A DNA stretch of 64,000 bases from Chytridium lagenaria (GCA_025449115.1 JAHLKC010000077.1:124001-188000), one strand, 5' to 3'; positions 34,969-48,028 are shown, numbered from the stretch's first letter. The notes: generated by a model from the letters alone, not told the origin. Numbers and translations: made by a program.

Positions 34969-36020
34969 GTTCAGGTCAACCTTGTGCTCTATTGTAACAG
35001 TGATGTTTACCTTCGTGTAAGGTTTTGTGCTATTTCCTAGATTTGCTATCGTCATGTTGTTTGTTCTCTTCTTTTTTTGTAGGTTTTCAATATTTCTTTA
35101 ACTCGTATTCTCTGTAGCCTCTCGATCACTGGTGGCAAGTGACTCGATGTACAAGACAGTGCATTAGGGCTCCTGGCGACAGCACTTAAAAAAAAAGCGA
35201 GCCTGAATAGGTACCTCATGGGTGGTCTGGAAAACCTGCCATATAATGTGAGGGTTAATAAAAAATTGAAGCTGAAACAACTCGTTTTGTTGTATTAATT
35301 CTTCAGTTTGTCTCGTTAAACTCGCCGTTGAGATAAACAGCTGCTTTTAGGCATATTATAAGCAACAATTGTTATCTTTCATCGCCATAACACAACCATA
35401 GTCACCTCCTCTCCTTGCCTCAACCAATGCGATCACCATCCCTCAACCTCCTCCACGTCACAAGGACGTCGACGTCCAGGCGGTTTGAATCGGATTTCAG
35501 ACTCAATAGACAGATGGCTCCACGGTGCCTTAAAGGACTACAGAGGATCTTGAAGTGCAAGAAAGTGTTAAAGCCTCACACACAAGAGGAAACCATAAAG
35601 TATGTATGATTATCGTTAGTTTTTTGGAATTTAACTGCTGTTGTGTTTCAGGTTTTTCGCCGAAACTATCCTAGGAATACATCAAGACTTCATCGACTTG
35701 TTCCAGCGGAACCTGGATGCACCAGGAACGGAGCTCCCACCTCAATTCGCTGAGCTAAAGCAAGCCCTCCAAGAAATAATCGTAGCATTAGCGAACTTGG
35801 GTTTGGTCTAGACATGAGTTGCTATTTTTATGGCTTTCAACCCAGCCGCCAAAAGTGGTGTTCCGGTCTCGGAGGAGGGAGAAGAAGGAGAAGAAGCTTT
35901 TGATGATTTAAAGAAAGCTGTATTCCATCTATGGAGTAAGTGGGAGTATCTTTCATCTTTGGTTTCTGTTATTTTAACGTCGTCTGGTGGGACGGGTTAA
36001 ACGGATTGTCATGAAAAAAA
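34969..36020. other. No supportable gene
   Basis: Sequence between two tandem-repeat blocks. A short open frame at 35415-35609 (SPSLNLLHVTRTSTSRRFES) followed by a GTATGT donor-like site and TTTCAG acceptor at about 35652 could be a spliced gene reading FFAETILGIHQDFIDLFQRN, but no family is recognised. Confidence 0.3.
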
Positions 36021-36240
36021 ACCGCCCGTGAGAATCGAGATGATATTCACCTACCTTGCCTGAACTCCGCCAAATTTATCAAAGACGAAAAAAGGGCCGC
36101 CCGTGAGAATCGAATGATATTCACCTACCTTGCCTGAAGCTCCGCCAAATATATCAAAGACGAAAAAAAGGGCCGCCCGTGAGAATCAAGATGATACTCA
36201 CCCTACCTTGCCTGAAGCTCCGCCAAATATATCAAAGACG
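36021..36240. repeat. ~76-bp tandem repeat, three copies
   Basis: CCGCCCGTGAGAATC recurs at about 36022, 36097 and 36173, each followed by TTGCCTGAAGCTCCGCCAAA (first copy lacks one base). A second direct repeat, CTTTTCTATTTCCC.CTTTCA, follows at about 36331 and 36417. Confidence 0.88.
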
Positions 36241-36449
36241 TACAATACCAAGGATAAGACGCATGGCATGAAACAGGAACAGGCGATAACCCTAAGTCCC
36301 TCTTCTTCAGTTCTTCTTGACATTCCATTTCTTTTCTATTTCCCACTTTCAGTTTAGCTCATTCAGAATCATATGAAGTCCCTTTCCGTCAGTTTCTTCT
36401 TGATATTTCTATTTCTTTTCTATTTCCCGCTTTCAGTTTAGCTCATGTA

Positions 36450-37540
36450 GAATATCTTTTGGTGTTTTTCCTTCTCAGAGTTTCGATCTTTCTTAACTTT
36501 TCTTCTTCTGATTCTCTTTGTTCATATTTTTTCTTTTTCTTGAACTATGAATATAGATCCAACATAAATCATCCAAATTTTTATTGTATGGGATGTATGG
36601 AGTATTAGGACTTCAAAGTGGTTTTAGCACTTATGACGTGCTTGATACTTGCGCGCTAAGCGCTCTAAGCGCTCAGGTGAGGAAAATAAAAAACAGTAAG
36701 ACATTACTGAAAACTGCCTTAAAGAAAAATCCTTCTACATGTTGAACACGCAGCAACGAACAGAAAAGCACCACTGGATCGTCCGTCAACGAATTGACAT
36801 TTTATGATAAATTTCTTTTTGAGTCCGAACTTATGAAATGGATGAGAACACCTCGTGGAAGGATGCAAGCGATAGCTACTTTAGAAAAACTTTGTGCCAA
36901 AGTCCTCCTCAACTGCTGCCAATAAGCTGGTTGCTTTCAATTGTGTGTGGCGAACAGGCGCTGCTGGGGACGGATTTCGCAAATGGGAACAGCGCCTACT
37001 GCAATGCATAGACTTTCAAAAAAAACATGCCTTCCAGAGCATGTAAAAGCTCTTTCTAATATGAGAGAGGTTGGAACTGGTAACTGGTGTTCTTTCTTGT
37101 TAAAGTTTTTGTTTTGCAGAAAGTGTTAAGCCATGACCAAGTATGGTCATTAGAGAGTTCTTTTGCCAGCAGCAATATCATTGAAGATCCTGGAGGGGAA
37201 AGAGAATCAGGAGGACGAATTCGAAGGAATAACCAAAAAGCGGAAACGGACGTGCTGTTGTCGATGTTGTTGTAGATGGTACAGAGTCATTACAATTTGT
37301 TACATTTTGAAAGCTCACCTGTCAAAGATGAATCCCATAGCTTTGGCTTCGACTTAAACTTACTGGATGCTGGAGAATTCTTTTCACAAGAACTCAAAAA
37401 ATCTCCGGGTCTGGCTCCGACACCTGGTTGGGTAAAGAGTGCTGTCAAATTGGCTGGAAGGTCAGCGAAAAATGGTGCATGTGGATTTTTATAATAAATT
37501 TAAAATAACTTCGTAATATCTCACTATATACGGATTTATT
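36450..37540. other. Possible coding remnants, no gene called
   Basis: Plus-strand frames at 37087-37494 include a Cys run (RTCCCRCCCRWYRV) and, in another frame, FGFDLNLLDAGEFFSQELKK. They overlap with shifted frames and no clear splice path, so I do not call a gene. Confidence 0.25.
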
Positions 37541-38751
37541 TTAAACAACCAATTTGTTTTGAAGGGAGTACAAGGGATTTTCTTCCAAGCTAATATTAAC
37601 AATATTAGCCACCGCCTTAAAGGCGGCATCATGGTGATGACGATTGCGTCGAAAAGTCACACGCATAATTTGAAAGTCCTTGATTCGTTTGTTTACAGTT
37701 TCATGACGCGCCTTCATATAATTTAAGTTTTTGTTATGGGTCCTTAGGGCGTCACTGTTGCCTCGTGTTGGGACGATCATCCTGTTTGTACCGCGGTAAC
37801 CTTTATCTCCAGCTGCTCGTTCGTCTGCAGGAAGAATAGGAAATAGATAGTTGCGGACCATGGTAAGATCCGAACTTTCTCCGCAAGGCACTCCTGGCGA
37901 GATAAAAACGATTTTTGAAGTTCCGAGTGCTGTAGCAACTTGATATCGGTACCCCGCATGTTTAAATTTGTGGCTAAACAGGCTGGTATTCAAAGGGCGG
38001 TCTTCCTGAATTAGACAGTCCACGCCGTCGACATACATTGAAGGAGTTTTTGCGTTCCAATTGACCCATCGATCTTCAAAGTCTATCTATTAAATTAAAA
38101 AAAAAAATAAAGAAGTGAAATAAATATTAATAATAATATTAGTATATCAATTAAAAGGGGAATTCGGAATGGGGAGAGGGCGGTGGGTTGGTGTGCGGGA
38201 AGATGGGTCAATATTAATTCTACCGCAAGTAAAATAAATAAATAAAAGTATTCAATAAGCGAAAAGCATTTAAAATATTTAATAAATAATGTTTACCGTG
38301 TTCACATTTCCAAAAGCCTCAAGGCAGCGCGCCATTCGTTCTCGGTAAGTAGACTCTGATCTCTTCATAAAGTTGCAACCAATTGCGTCGGTGGGGTAAT
38401 TTTTGAGGTAAAACATAAAACAGAGGAAGTCTTTGAGACTGAGGCGGTTCTCTCGAAAGTGAGGGGCTGCCAGCTCCCACAGTTTATCCGCTGTGTCTCT
38501 GCTAACTCCATAAAAGGAGCGGAACTGGCGCTGCCAAGATAGCTTGGCTGCGGCCCTTTGCGCGTTGACAAAAGGAACCCCTATAAACATGCACAGAATA
38601 GAATAAAATGTAATTAGTAAATGCATAATAAATACATAATATTAGTAATATCATCATAACCAATAATAATAACAAATACAGACGGGAAAAAAAGGATATG
38701 CGGAAATCATTTACCCATCATTTTACAAGCAACAATCTGCATCGGGTCCAT
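37541..38751 (-). CDS. PIF/Harbinger-type transposase, three exons
   Basis: DDE_Tnp_4-type nuclease. Exons: 38715-38751 (MDPMQIVACKMM), 38297-38580 and 37541-38086, with both introns GT-AG and phases fitting exactly. Conserved pieces: WQRQFRSFYGVSRDTADKLW; ENRLSLKDFLCFMFYLKNYP; DFEDRWVNWN; MYVDGVDCLIQE (first Asp region); FSHKFKHAGYRYQVATALGT; ISPGVPCGESSDLTMVRNYL (second Asp); and GDKGYRGTNRMIVPTR. A C-terminal NKRIKDFQIMR..F block is typical of the family. Inverted GGTGGCA/TGCCACC words lie near 38801-38836, but matching ends on the other side were not found, so the element boundaries are not defined. The small Myb-like partner gene of Harbingers was not recognised. Confidence 0.85.
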
Positions 38752-38759
38752 GATTTAAA

Positions 38760-39658
38760 CTTATGTTTGGCAGTGATTTGGCTTGATGAAATAGGTGGCA
38801 ATGTGTGCGGTGGCATAGACAATTACATGCCACCACAATAGTCTTTTATATTGTTTTTTTTATTTATTATTAAAGTTATTGATTACAATACATATTGATC
38901 CGAGGATCCTTAATTAACTTTTAACCCTTTTCACTCTTCCGAAATATTTGGTGGCAACGCAAAAATAAAAAAGGTAATGATATATATATCTAAGATGTGT
39001 ATTTTCTTAAACTATATATACAAATATATATATATAATTAATAAATAAATACCTTGTTACACTTCTTTGTGTACAGCATGCGCCAAGCGCTAAGATGGTA
39101 AGTCCTTGCCTCCATACAGTATATACTTTACACTGATTCAACCGCGCACTCATAACGCACTCCAATGCGCATTACGCACTCAACGCGCATTTAATGCGCA
39201 TTAAGTCGTGATGAAAATGCTATTTTTTGAACCTAAATAAACTAAGAATGATAAATTTAACGACTTTTTAAAAGCAGTTCAGGTTAGTAACATTACCAGT
39301 TACAACCTTGGTTTCTTGATAGTGGGTAAGGGTCAAAAAAGTTAAACAATTTTATATTCAACAGATAGCGCAAACTTTGATCGTTCAAAGTGCGCGAAAA
39401 GTGCGAATATGCTTGTAAGTATTCAGGAGAATTGGGCTCTGAAGTGTATTAACGCATCTTTTTTTTTTTGACGTCAAAAAGTGCGCAATAAAATGCGAAG
39501 TGCGTATTGACTTGCGCATTGCAGTGCCATAAATTTACATGAAACAAGAGGTAGAAACTTAGTAAGAGGGGCAAAGCTCCACACAACTCATGTAATTATT
39601 AGACTTAACTTTAATAGATGTACGCGGCGTTTTCCAAGCTTGGTTTTGTTTCTCCGTT
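38760..39658. other. AT-rich spacer
   Basis: No gene seen. Contains (AT)n/ATATATAT tracts near 38990-39040 and several GCGCATT / TGCGCA words between 39150 and 39520. Confidence 0.5.
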
Positions 39659-41106
39659 ATGGAGATGAACTTATCACCGCATGACGTTTCCTTTTTTATG
39701 AAGGTATTTAATAACTTAATTTTAACGTTAATAATTTTAATTTCAGGGCTTTCAACTTTAATCTTTGGTGTCTTTCAGCGTCTTTTTATTAATAATACTT
39801 TCGCCATTAATATAAATTGGCACATTCTTCCCGCCAAAGATGTCTTGAATCTATATCAACACCCCGCCTCTCCCTTTCCCCTCAACTTTTTAATGGGTCC
39901 AAAGAAAATTAATACTCTTGGTGCCAAACAGTGGCGTGGCAAGCATTCGTTAGCCCTTTTTCAGTACTTGAAACAAGTTGATTTGACCCCCCTCCCACCG
40001 GACGAGTCATTAAAGATAAAATACCAATTCTTGTCCCCTTCATGTCGAACACCTTGAACTCAAAATCAAGCTTATGAGCTCCAAAATGAAGGACAATCCG
40101 GGTAAGTTTTTCTTTATTTAATGTTTCATGTTTTATTTTAATTATGATTTATTTCATTTCCTTAAGATTATGAGCCGGAAGATCTTGATGATATAGACGA
40201 CGATACTGAAAATGACGATGCGGGTCCATCTTCCGCCGCCAGGCCTTCTTCAGGTCCTCCGCCCAAAACTTCGTCCAACGTCATGAAACTGGGCCAGAAT
40301 CCATTTGGGGTGCCACCAGGTGACGCAAGCTCGAAAAAGTCAACTACAACAGTGCCACAAGTTCGTCCTACCATACAAGAGTCAAAGAAGATGCCTCGTG
40401 CCCCTCAACCAATGCCGCCAATCAGGTCCGACGCTTTCCTGAACGCTCATCAGTATACCCGAGAGAAGATGAGGGTTCTTGATGTGCAGCAAAACTTTAT
40501 GCTGCACGAGGTTTACCGCTTGTTCATGAGGGCATCTACTACGTTGACGTCATATTAAAGTTTGTGGCAGACCATCGGATGACAGTCAACATCATTAATA
40601 ATGGCACGCACCTAGAATACAAGATCTTCCCCGTGACCCTGAATGCCCAAGATTTCATGGACATTTTTTCCGACAATCCTCTTTCTGGTGTCAACAAGGC
40701 TGTGGTCGCCTACTTCCCTCAAGAATTGCATCCGGCAGCAAATGAGGAGTACACCTACATTATCCCATTACCCGAACCAGTGGAAACCACCGTTATTCAA
40801 AAGCGACAAATTTATCGCAAGGTTCTCGCACCTGCTTGGACGGACACGGAGAACTCACCAGATTCCACCGAAGGAGATTTGCCGCAATACCGATCTATCT
40901 ACCCCCAACCCAAAGCACCTACCAAGCACCTGATTTGCCAACCCGTTGCCTCTGTTATGACCTATAAGGTCAAAGGTCAGCACAATACAATGGACTTGTG
41001 GGATTGTGATGATACGAAGAGAATGTTAAACGTCGCAGACTTACCGCATAATAAAGTTGTCATTAGTCATTTGACTAAATTTATTTTGTGTGGACCTAAC
41101 AATTAA
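39659..41106 (+). CDS. Unrecognised protein A, spliced
   Basis: Starts MEMNLSPHDVSFFMK at 39659, with a possible short intron to CGTCTTTTT (about 39779), then INWHILPAKDVLNLYQHPAS. One C too many in a run near 40030 hides HVEHLELKIKLMSSKMKDNP. After that a GTAAGT...TTAAG intron (about 40100-40167) joins in phase to DYEPEDLDDIDDDTENDDAG, then an Ala/Pro-rich linker and RSDAFLNAHQYTREKMRVLD. A missing T near 40523 hides the continuation HEGIYYVDVILKFVADH, then AVVAYFPQELHPAANEEYTY, and a stop at 41106. So one protein of roughly 400 residues with an acidic linker is likely. No family is recognised; I assign no function. Confidence 0.55.
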
Positions 41107-41189
41107 TTTATTTCATCATAGTAAATAATACATACATATAAATATGTAATACCTATATTTGTCAAGCCAAAAAAAAAAAAACACTTTTA

Positions 41190-42797
41190 ATTGAACCCGC
41201 ACCATTATTCGCTGACCTTTCCGGCAGCCGAGAATAAGGCAAAGTAAGAGTGACCTGCCATATTCTGTGACTTCCTGAACACATATGTCCTTCAATATTC
41301 AGAGCATCTCATACCACTGCATGGAAAAATATTATCAATATCGATGATACCACTTTCACAACAGAAGAACGCAAGGAGGTCCTTGAGGACTTTAATAGGT
41401 CAATGATGGACTTCATACCAAGCGTACATGTTGAAAATATTTAAACTGGCTTAAAAAGGTAATCTAAATGAGAAAAGATCATTAGGATCTAATTAATAAC
41501 CATGTCTATTTGTAGATAAAACCAGAAGCCATAATCTCATGCACTGCCGAGCTGAAGAATAATGGGAATAGAGGCTTTCTTCTTAAGCTTGTGGGTCTCT
41601 CAAGATCCTACAAATTTCATGCGTGCAAATATCGCAAAGCAGAAACTCGGTATAATGCAACCGCCGCCAAAAGAAATCTCTCTTGAGCTCATCGATTGTC
41701 ATTCTGAAAGATTCACATTTTGATATGATGATGACAATACTGGGAAGGTTGAATACGATCTTTAGTTGGAGTCCCTTTGGCGAGCCAATATCGGAGAGGA
41801 CATCAGATGTGTTACTATATTCTACTCTTGTAGAAGGCTTGAGACCTGAAATCTTTATCAATTAGTCAGTATTTTTTTTTATAAACATCTAAATGTTTTC
41901 ATAATTGTAACTGATTATATGATTACTAAAGTGGAGAGGTGGAATGCAAAGCGTCAAGAAATATAAGGCTTAGGAACTTGAAAACAACAAGTAGAAGTGA
42001 TCGAATCCGGGGTCACTATTGTGATTATCTTTTCACAGTACCCTTGATTATTATTTATGTTCTAATGTTAATCTTAGGTCCCAGGCTTTGGGACAGACAC
42101 TGCTTACGGTCCAGAACTTGCAGTAGGCGCCAATGTCGGCATGAAGAGGGAGAGCAACACCAAGCTTATAAATGACTCAGCTGGCCTTGTGACGTGCATG
42201 CGAAATATCCATGTGGCTATCACGGAAAGACTTAGTGACTCCAAGCAAGGCCAAAAGGGCAACCTTCCTGGCAAGAACCCGCTAAATGACATCCCGACAA
42301 CCGCAAAAGTTAATGTTGCCGACGCAATTCAAAACTTGATATGTGACTTTCCAATTCATGGCCTCATCTTCCACAATTGGGTGATTTGTCATGTAGCACT
42401 CGGCTATTTGCGAGAGGGATTCCATGGCTACAAACGTTTGCAAGAGGCTCAAGTTCCGTTGGCATTCGATGACCATTTTGGAGGAAAATTCTATAATAAT
42501 AATGCTTATTCTTTCCTTTAAGGTATAATTAGATCTGCATGTTACTTTTTTCTGTTTTATCTAAACCTATTTTATCATTTACAACTATAGAAAAGTGTAC
42601 TCTATGGACGTGACCTTTTGGTAGATGGCCTCACATTGTTGCAAGAGAAGAACGATGGAACGATACCAATGGCTACCGATGAACATAACGGCCAACCTGG
42701 GAAAAAACCTAGAATTTCGTTTAGTTTTCGAAAGCACGCGCCCACTCCGAAACGCAAAGTGGCTTTAAAAAACAAGGCTTTGGAAGAGGAGAAGTGA
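41190..42797 (+). CDS. Unrecognised protein B, multi-exon
   Basis: Exons inferred from phase-compatible GT-AG pairs: about 41190-41241, 41303-41457, 41517-41868, 41932-42030, 42079-42527 and 42592-42797. Segments: TAWKNIINIDDTTFTTEERK, IKPEAIISCTAELKNNGNRG, GRLNTIFSWSPFGEPISERT, YGEVECKASRNIRLRNLKTT, VPGFGTDTAYGPELAVGANV, FPIHGLIFHNWVICHVALGY, and a basic C-terminus HAPTPKRKVALKNKALEEEK. Three one-base changes in T runs (near 41438, 41681 and 42516) are needed; each restores both frame and splice phase. The 5' end is lost in an A run near 41171. It lies about 100 bp downstream of protein A on the same strand. No family recognised. Confidence 0.5.
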
Positions 42798-44559
42798 CTG
42801 TGGACTGCAATAAAAATGCTTCGTTATCATAGTGTTATTTCCTTTGAGTTTGTAAACTTTTTTTTTTATTTTTTTTTATTTTTTTTTTATGGAAGTCACT
42901 CAAACAAAGCAAAAAACCGATAACGAGCCAACACCATGCTGTATAGAAAAGGCAAGAAAACGAAAACAAAACGTTCATCAACTGAGCTTGAATGACTTTT
43001 TTGACAGGTGAAAACCCATGGAAATTCCTTACTGATGCAGGGTTATAGCGTTTTCTTGGATCTGTACAGAGATACTAAGTCATTAATCAGGGCTGAATGC
43101 ATTAAGGAGTTAGGAAATTGGATCATATCTTTCCCCCGATCGACTGGGGATGCCTTTATTACAAACGCGCAATACAGGGATAACTCGTAACTCAAGAAGC
43201 TGGGTTATTCAACATGTCGGTGGAAGAAAACAATCTCCTCAGTTAGGAGGAAATTTGGGTAAACTGACGGAGAGGCAATGAGATGAGCGGGGAGGAATGG
43301 GGACTGTGGAAATTGGATTTAGTAATGCAAAGAGGAAAAGGCTAGTATAGCTGGTCATTGCAGAATATGATTTAAAGAACGTGAATATAGGCACGTGTTA
43401 TGTATTTGGAAGCACTTTTTGGAGTCCGAAAGGGCTGCATTCTGTGCACCAACAACCAATACATAACGATAAAAAGATTGCAAACAGTCCTATGCAACTC
43501 ATCTTCATTTTCCAGCATCAGGTAAGGGTAAAAGAAATCTCCACTCAAATGCTTTAGGATCATATTTGTACAAATCAACCAAAAATAATGGGTCTAATTA
43601 CATATTACACGGCAACCACATAGAAAGATCATTACTCTTTCTCCATTCTTTCAACGCTTCCTTCGATAGACGTTTCGTCGATTTTGATGTGGAGTGAGTC
43701 AATTATCCATGTCAGAACAATCAATGTAACACATAATCGTTTTTGAAATAAGTTCTTGCTCAAACTCATCGCCGAGAGGAGGTCGACGAAAATGCACACA
43801 TCGCCGACGGGGACGCACCTTAATGCCTTCGTCAAAGGTGCCACAGTATTTTTGGGGGCGTACAGGCACATGTGGGGTAGCTCTGAGCACTCTACTGTGA
43901 GCAATTGTTGCAGATCATTACTTCATCATACCAAAGACCCACCCTCAAAATGCCTTTCCAGATAAATCCCAAACGGTGCGCTTGAAGGAAATCTGGATGG
44001 CAAACCTAGAGAAAATTGGCGTGGCTTTCTTTTGATACCTTGATCGCTGTATTCCACCAACCCGTTCAAAACATAAAACCCAGATGAACGTAGCTTTGAT
44101 GCTTGAAGGGTGTATTTGCGCATTTCTCAACGAATAAACATGCTATGGCAGTGATTGCAAGTTTATTTTATATCTTAAACACTACTCTATACATGTGCAA
44201 AGTTGCACATTGATACCGGTTCGCTCACACGGTGCACTCATCAGCGACGTGACGATTTCCCTAATTGTTTTCATATGAACAATTTTTTCCTAATTGTTTG
44301 ATAATCAAATGAGGTCAGGAAAAACAATTGTGAAAAAAATTTTCTTTAAGTCCACCCTTTAGAGGAAAAATACTCACTTCGGACGCCCATGGAGGGGGGG
44401 AGATGCGGAGTTACTACCTACTAGAGAGGGCTCTGTGCAGTGAGTACAGTATCTGATCTCCGTGCGTGGGGGCCGCCGCATCCCAGCAGTCTGGTCAAAA
44501 AATTACTAGACCCATTGCCAATGACGGTGAGTTGAACAGATCACTCTAGCCTCCAAACA
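42798..44559. other. No supportable gene
   Basis: Mixed AT-rich DNA with a long T-rich block at 42855-42890. Short open frames on both strands lack family signal. GAGATGCGG ... CCGCATCCC at about 44401-44486 could form a long-range stem. Confidence 0.4.
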
Positions 44560-45655
44560 ATGCCTTTCAACTAAATGGAACCCCTCTCACATGAACTCGA
44601 CAAACTGACCCCTCTACTCTCAACAAAACATGCCTCACAACTAAACAGAACACCCTCTTTCATATGAACTCGACAGATTGGCCAGCGGACGAGCCCGTGA
44701 CGATCGGCGCCCGAGGTTCCACTCAAGACCGAGAGACAACCCCTGTTTTGTTTGCGCGGGCACACAGTGTAAGGCTGTGGTTGGGGTAGAGAGGCAAGAC
44801 ATCGTCTTTCTGGGAGTGGCATAAACCGCTACAGCTAGTCTGTAGTTGGGCTTGAACCTGCGCTGCGATGCTTGCGGGTGTCACAGGCGTTGGGTTCTCG
44901 CAATGCTGGCCGCAAACCTCTGCAGATGAGGCTGCAGAAGGGCTTGAACCTATGCTGTGATGCTTGCGGGCGTCACGGCTCTTGGTTCTCGCAACGGTCC
45001 GATGATGGACTTTGTTAAAATCTTCAAGACAGAGCAGACCCGTTTCCTTCTCAGCCAAACTTGAAGTGAGTTGAAACATACGCCCCCTCCACTCTTAACA
45101 AAACATGCCTCACAACTAAACAGAACACCCTTTTTCATATGAACTCGACAGATTGGCCAGCGGACGAGCCCGTGACGATCGGTGCCCAAGGTTCCACTCA
45201 AGGCCGAAAGACAACCCCTGTTTTGTTTGCGCGGGCACACAGTGTAAGGCTGTGGTTGGGGTAGAGAGGCAAGACATCGTCTTTTCTGGGAGTGGCACAA
45301 ACCGCTACAGCTAGTCTGTAGTTGGCTTGAACCTGCGCTGCGATGCTTGAGGGTGTCACAGGCGTTGGGTTCTCGCAATGCCTGGCCGCAAACGTCTGCA
45401 GTTGAGGCTGCAGAAGGGCTTGAACCTATGCTGTGATGCTTGCGGGCGTCACGGCTGTTGGTTCTCGCAACGGTCCGATGATGGACTTTGTTAAAATCTC
45501 CAAGACAGAGCAGACCTGTTTCCTTCTCAGCCAAACTTGAAGTTAGTTGGAACATACGCCCCCTCTACTCTCAACAAAACATGCCTCCCAACTAAACAGA
45601 ACCCCACTCTTTCAGATAAACCCCACAAATTCGCCCGCGCACGAGCCCATAACAA
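44560..45655. repeat. ~475-bp tandem repeat (two full copies, partial flanking copies)
   Basis: AACAAAACATGCCTC recurs at 44622, 45097 and 45573 (periods 475 and 476). Within each copy a ~110-bp sub-unit is repeated (GGGCTTGAACCT.. TGCTG.GATGCTTG). Copies are close in sequence but indels break any long frame. Non-coding as far as I can see. Confidence 0.9.
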
Positions 45656-48028
45656 AAAGAGCAGGAAGAGTTTCGTGAGAAGAACCAAAGTGACGGTGCA
45701 CGTGGCGGAAGTAGGCCGCGGAGTCCGTAGCAGGGATTCCTGACAATGTTTTACAATTAAACAGTTTTCGTCCCGAACCGATAATTCACTTTTACAATGT
45801 CGCTTTTTTGAACTGGTGACGAATTTCAAAACTATCGCTACTGTCCTTGAGAGTCCGCAATCTACATACAACGGCAATCCTGAGGTTTCTGCTGCTTTCC
45901 TAAAATCACCCCTCAGATTGACCATCTAAAAGAAACTCTACATGCATGGTCGAGAGAATGCTTAAGTTTTCTCCATTTTTCGACCGACTTTCTTGAGATA
46001 CTCATATATGGGAGCCCTGTCACGTTATCCACCGGCGATGTCACAGTTTGCAAAGTCGGTACCGTAACTTTCGTCAACATCAAGGAATCACGAGAGTTCG
46101 GAACAACGATATGTACACGATGAACATCCAGCCTTGCGTCGGCCACATTTATCTGATCCAAACATTGGCGATAGCTGCCGGTTTATGCCCTCCCAGCGAA
46201 AGAGACGACCTTTTACCTGCACCCTCAATTCCGCCATAAGAACACCACAACGACCATATTCACTGAAAGCTTTGTCCTTGTTCCTGCACATTTATCCAAA
46301 TCTGGCGTCCCTTCTGTCTTAACCACTGTTTCGTTCTCTTCTCGCCTACCTTCCTTCTATTTATTATAAAATAGAACCTGATATGAAAAATCCACGTACC
46401 CACTGGACAAGGCCTTTCTTTACCTCCTCCTTTTTCTTACTTTTCCTTTCACCTACTTACTTTCTCATACTATTCTTCGCCAGGAGCGGTGTGTCTGAGA
46501 CTATTACAAGTCACTTTGTTAACTATTATAATCGGAAGCTTATGCAAGGTGAGATTCTTTCCTTTACGCAGGCGTTCGAGCGATTGAATTTGTCCGTCAA
46601 CAACTAAAATCACAAACGTCTCCCCACATCTATATTTTCTTTTGGGCTTTCCTCTCTCTCTCTGTCACCATCCAGTCATAGACTGATGGAACAGACTCCT
46701 CATGATCAGTCCAAAGGTCTTGCATTGCGTGCGTCAATAGACATCAAGACTCGTGAGGGTGAGACCAAAAATGATAAATTTACTAAAATGCATAATGCAA
46801 AGGCGATGCATGTTTCAAATCACATCTTATTCCAGGATCTGAACTTCGGATAGAGGCTGCGGGGAAGATGGGGTAATGCAGCCCAACCTCCTCCTCCTTT
46901 TTCTGTCCTGCATACATCAGCAAGTAAGAGGTGGCTTACCCACGCTAATAAAACATAAGTATTTTCCTATAAGATAAATTAGTTAAAGCACGGCATAGTT
47001 TGAAGTTTAAAAAAAAAAAGGAACGTAAAAGAGCAAAGGAAGAATAGTGAAAAATATGGAAGGACACATTGAAAAGATGGAAGAAAATATTAAAAGAAAA
47101 ATTTAAACTTGAAACAAAGCGTAAAAAAAGGAAACAAGGAAACAAAACACTACCCAGTCGAATGCGATTCATTGTTCTTCCTCGCGCGACACGCGTCTTT
47201 GCCAAAATTTCTAGAACCGGTAGAGCTTGCAATGGCAAATATATTGTGATGAATGGTGGAGCAAAGTCTTTTTTTTTTTAAGAAAGGGTGGTTAAACAAA
47301 TATGGTACCTAAGAAATAAGCAATGACGGGAAGTAAAAAGAAAAGAAAAAAAACACTAACCAGGATACACCATGAACCTCCAAAACTTTACGCCCGGTAC
47401 CGAGCACCATTCCCGTTCACCCGCCAAGTGACGAAATCATGCTAATGATGGGATAATGACGACGGGAAGATTATAGAATGAGAAGGAGAGAAAAGGTTAG
47501 TGACAATAGTGATCAGGACGATATGGTGGAATGTGGTGTGAAGATGGTGTGATATAGCTTTCAGCTGTCAGCCTGTCAGGTATCAATTAATGCATGATGC
47601 ATTTCGGTGGCGGTAGTTGTGTGCCGCTAGGATCGCCATGGAGTAACACAACTCTTTGAAATGCTATACAAAGAAAGTCGATGAGATGGGGATGGTGACG
47701 ACAAATAGGATGATTAGGGATGGTGGCAATCAGAACGACAACGATGGTGTGAAGGTGTCGGTGATGGGTTGTAAAGTTCCCGATGAGGAGAAGAAAGTGT
47801 TAGGGCAAATAACACAACTAAATCAAAGAAAACGAGGGAAATGTGATGGAAACAATAGTGGATGGATACATGAAAGGATAGGTGAGATGATGGGTGATCA
47901 GTCCATCATCTCATCCATCCTTTCAGGCATACAAACACCTTGTCAAAGGGAAAATCGCTACATTACCTTGCTTGGTAAAGATCCAGAGCAGCCAGGAACT
48001 ACTCTCTCATGAACAGTCGTGCTCAGCA
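45656..48028. other. Gene-poor region
   Basis: No supportable gene. Several open frames (e.g. 46383-46607, 47656-48012) lack recognisable motifs. There is a palindromic tract GATGGGTGATCAGTCCATCATC at about 47888-47909. A-rich blocks around 47000-47150. Confidence 0.45.

Noticed and set aside
44340..44500. Possible U1-like or 5S-like RNA (ATACTCACTT start, GATGCGG stem)
   Set aside because: Only the first few bases resemble U1. Internal stems and the Sm-type site do not fit, and the start is better read as a minus-strand GTGAGTAT splice donor.
47656..48012. 118-codon plus-strand frame as a gene
   Set aside because: Low-information Met/Asp/Gly-rich composition with no motif. It ends at the repeat boundary region and has no splice partners.
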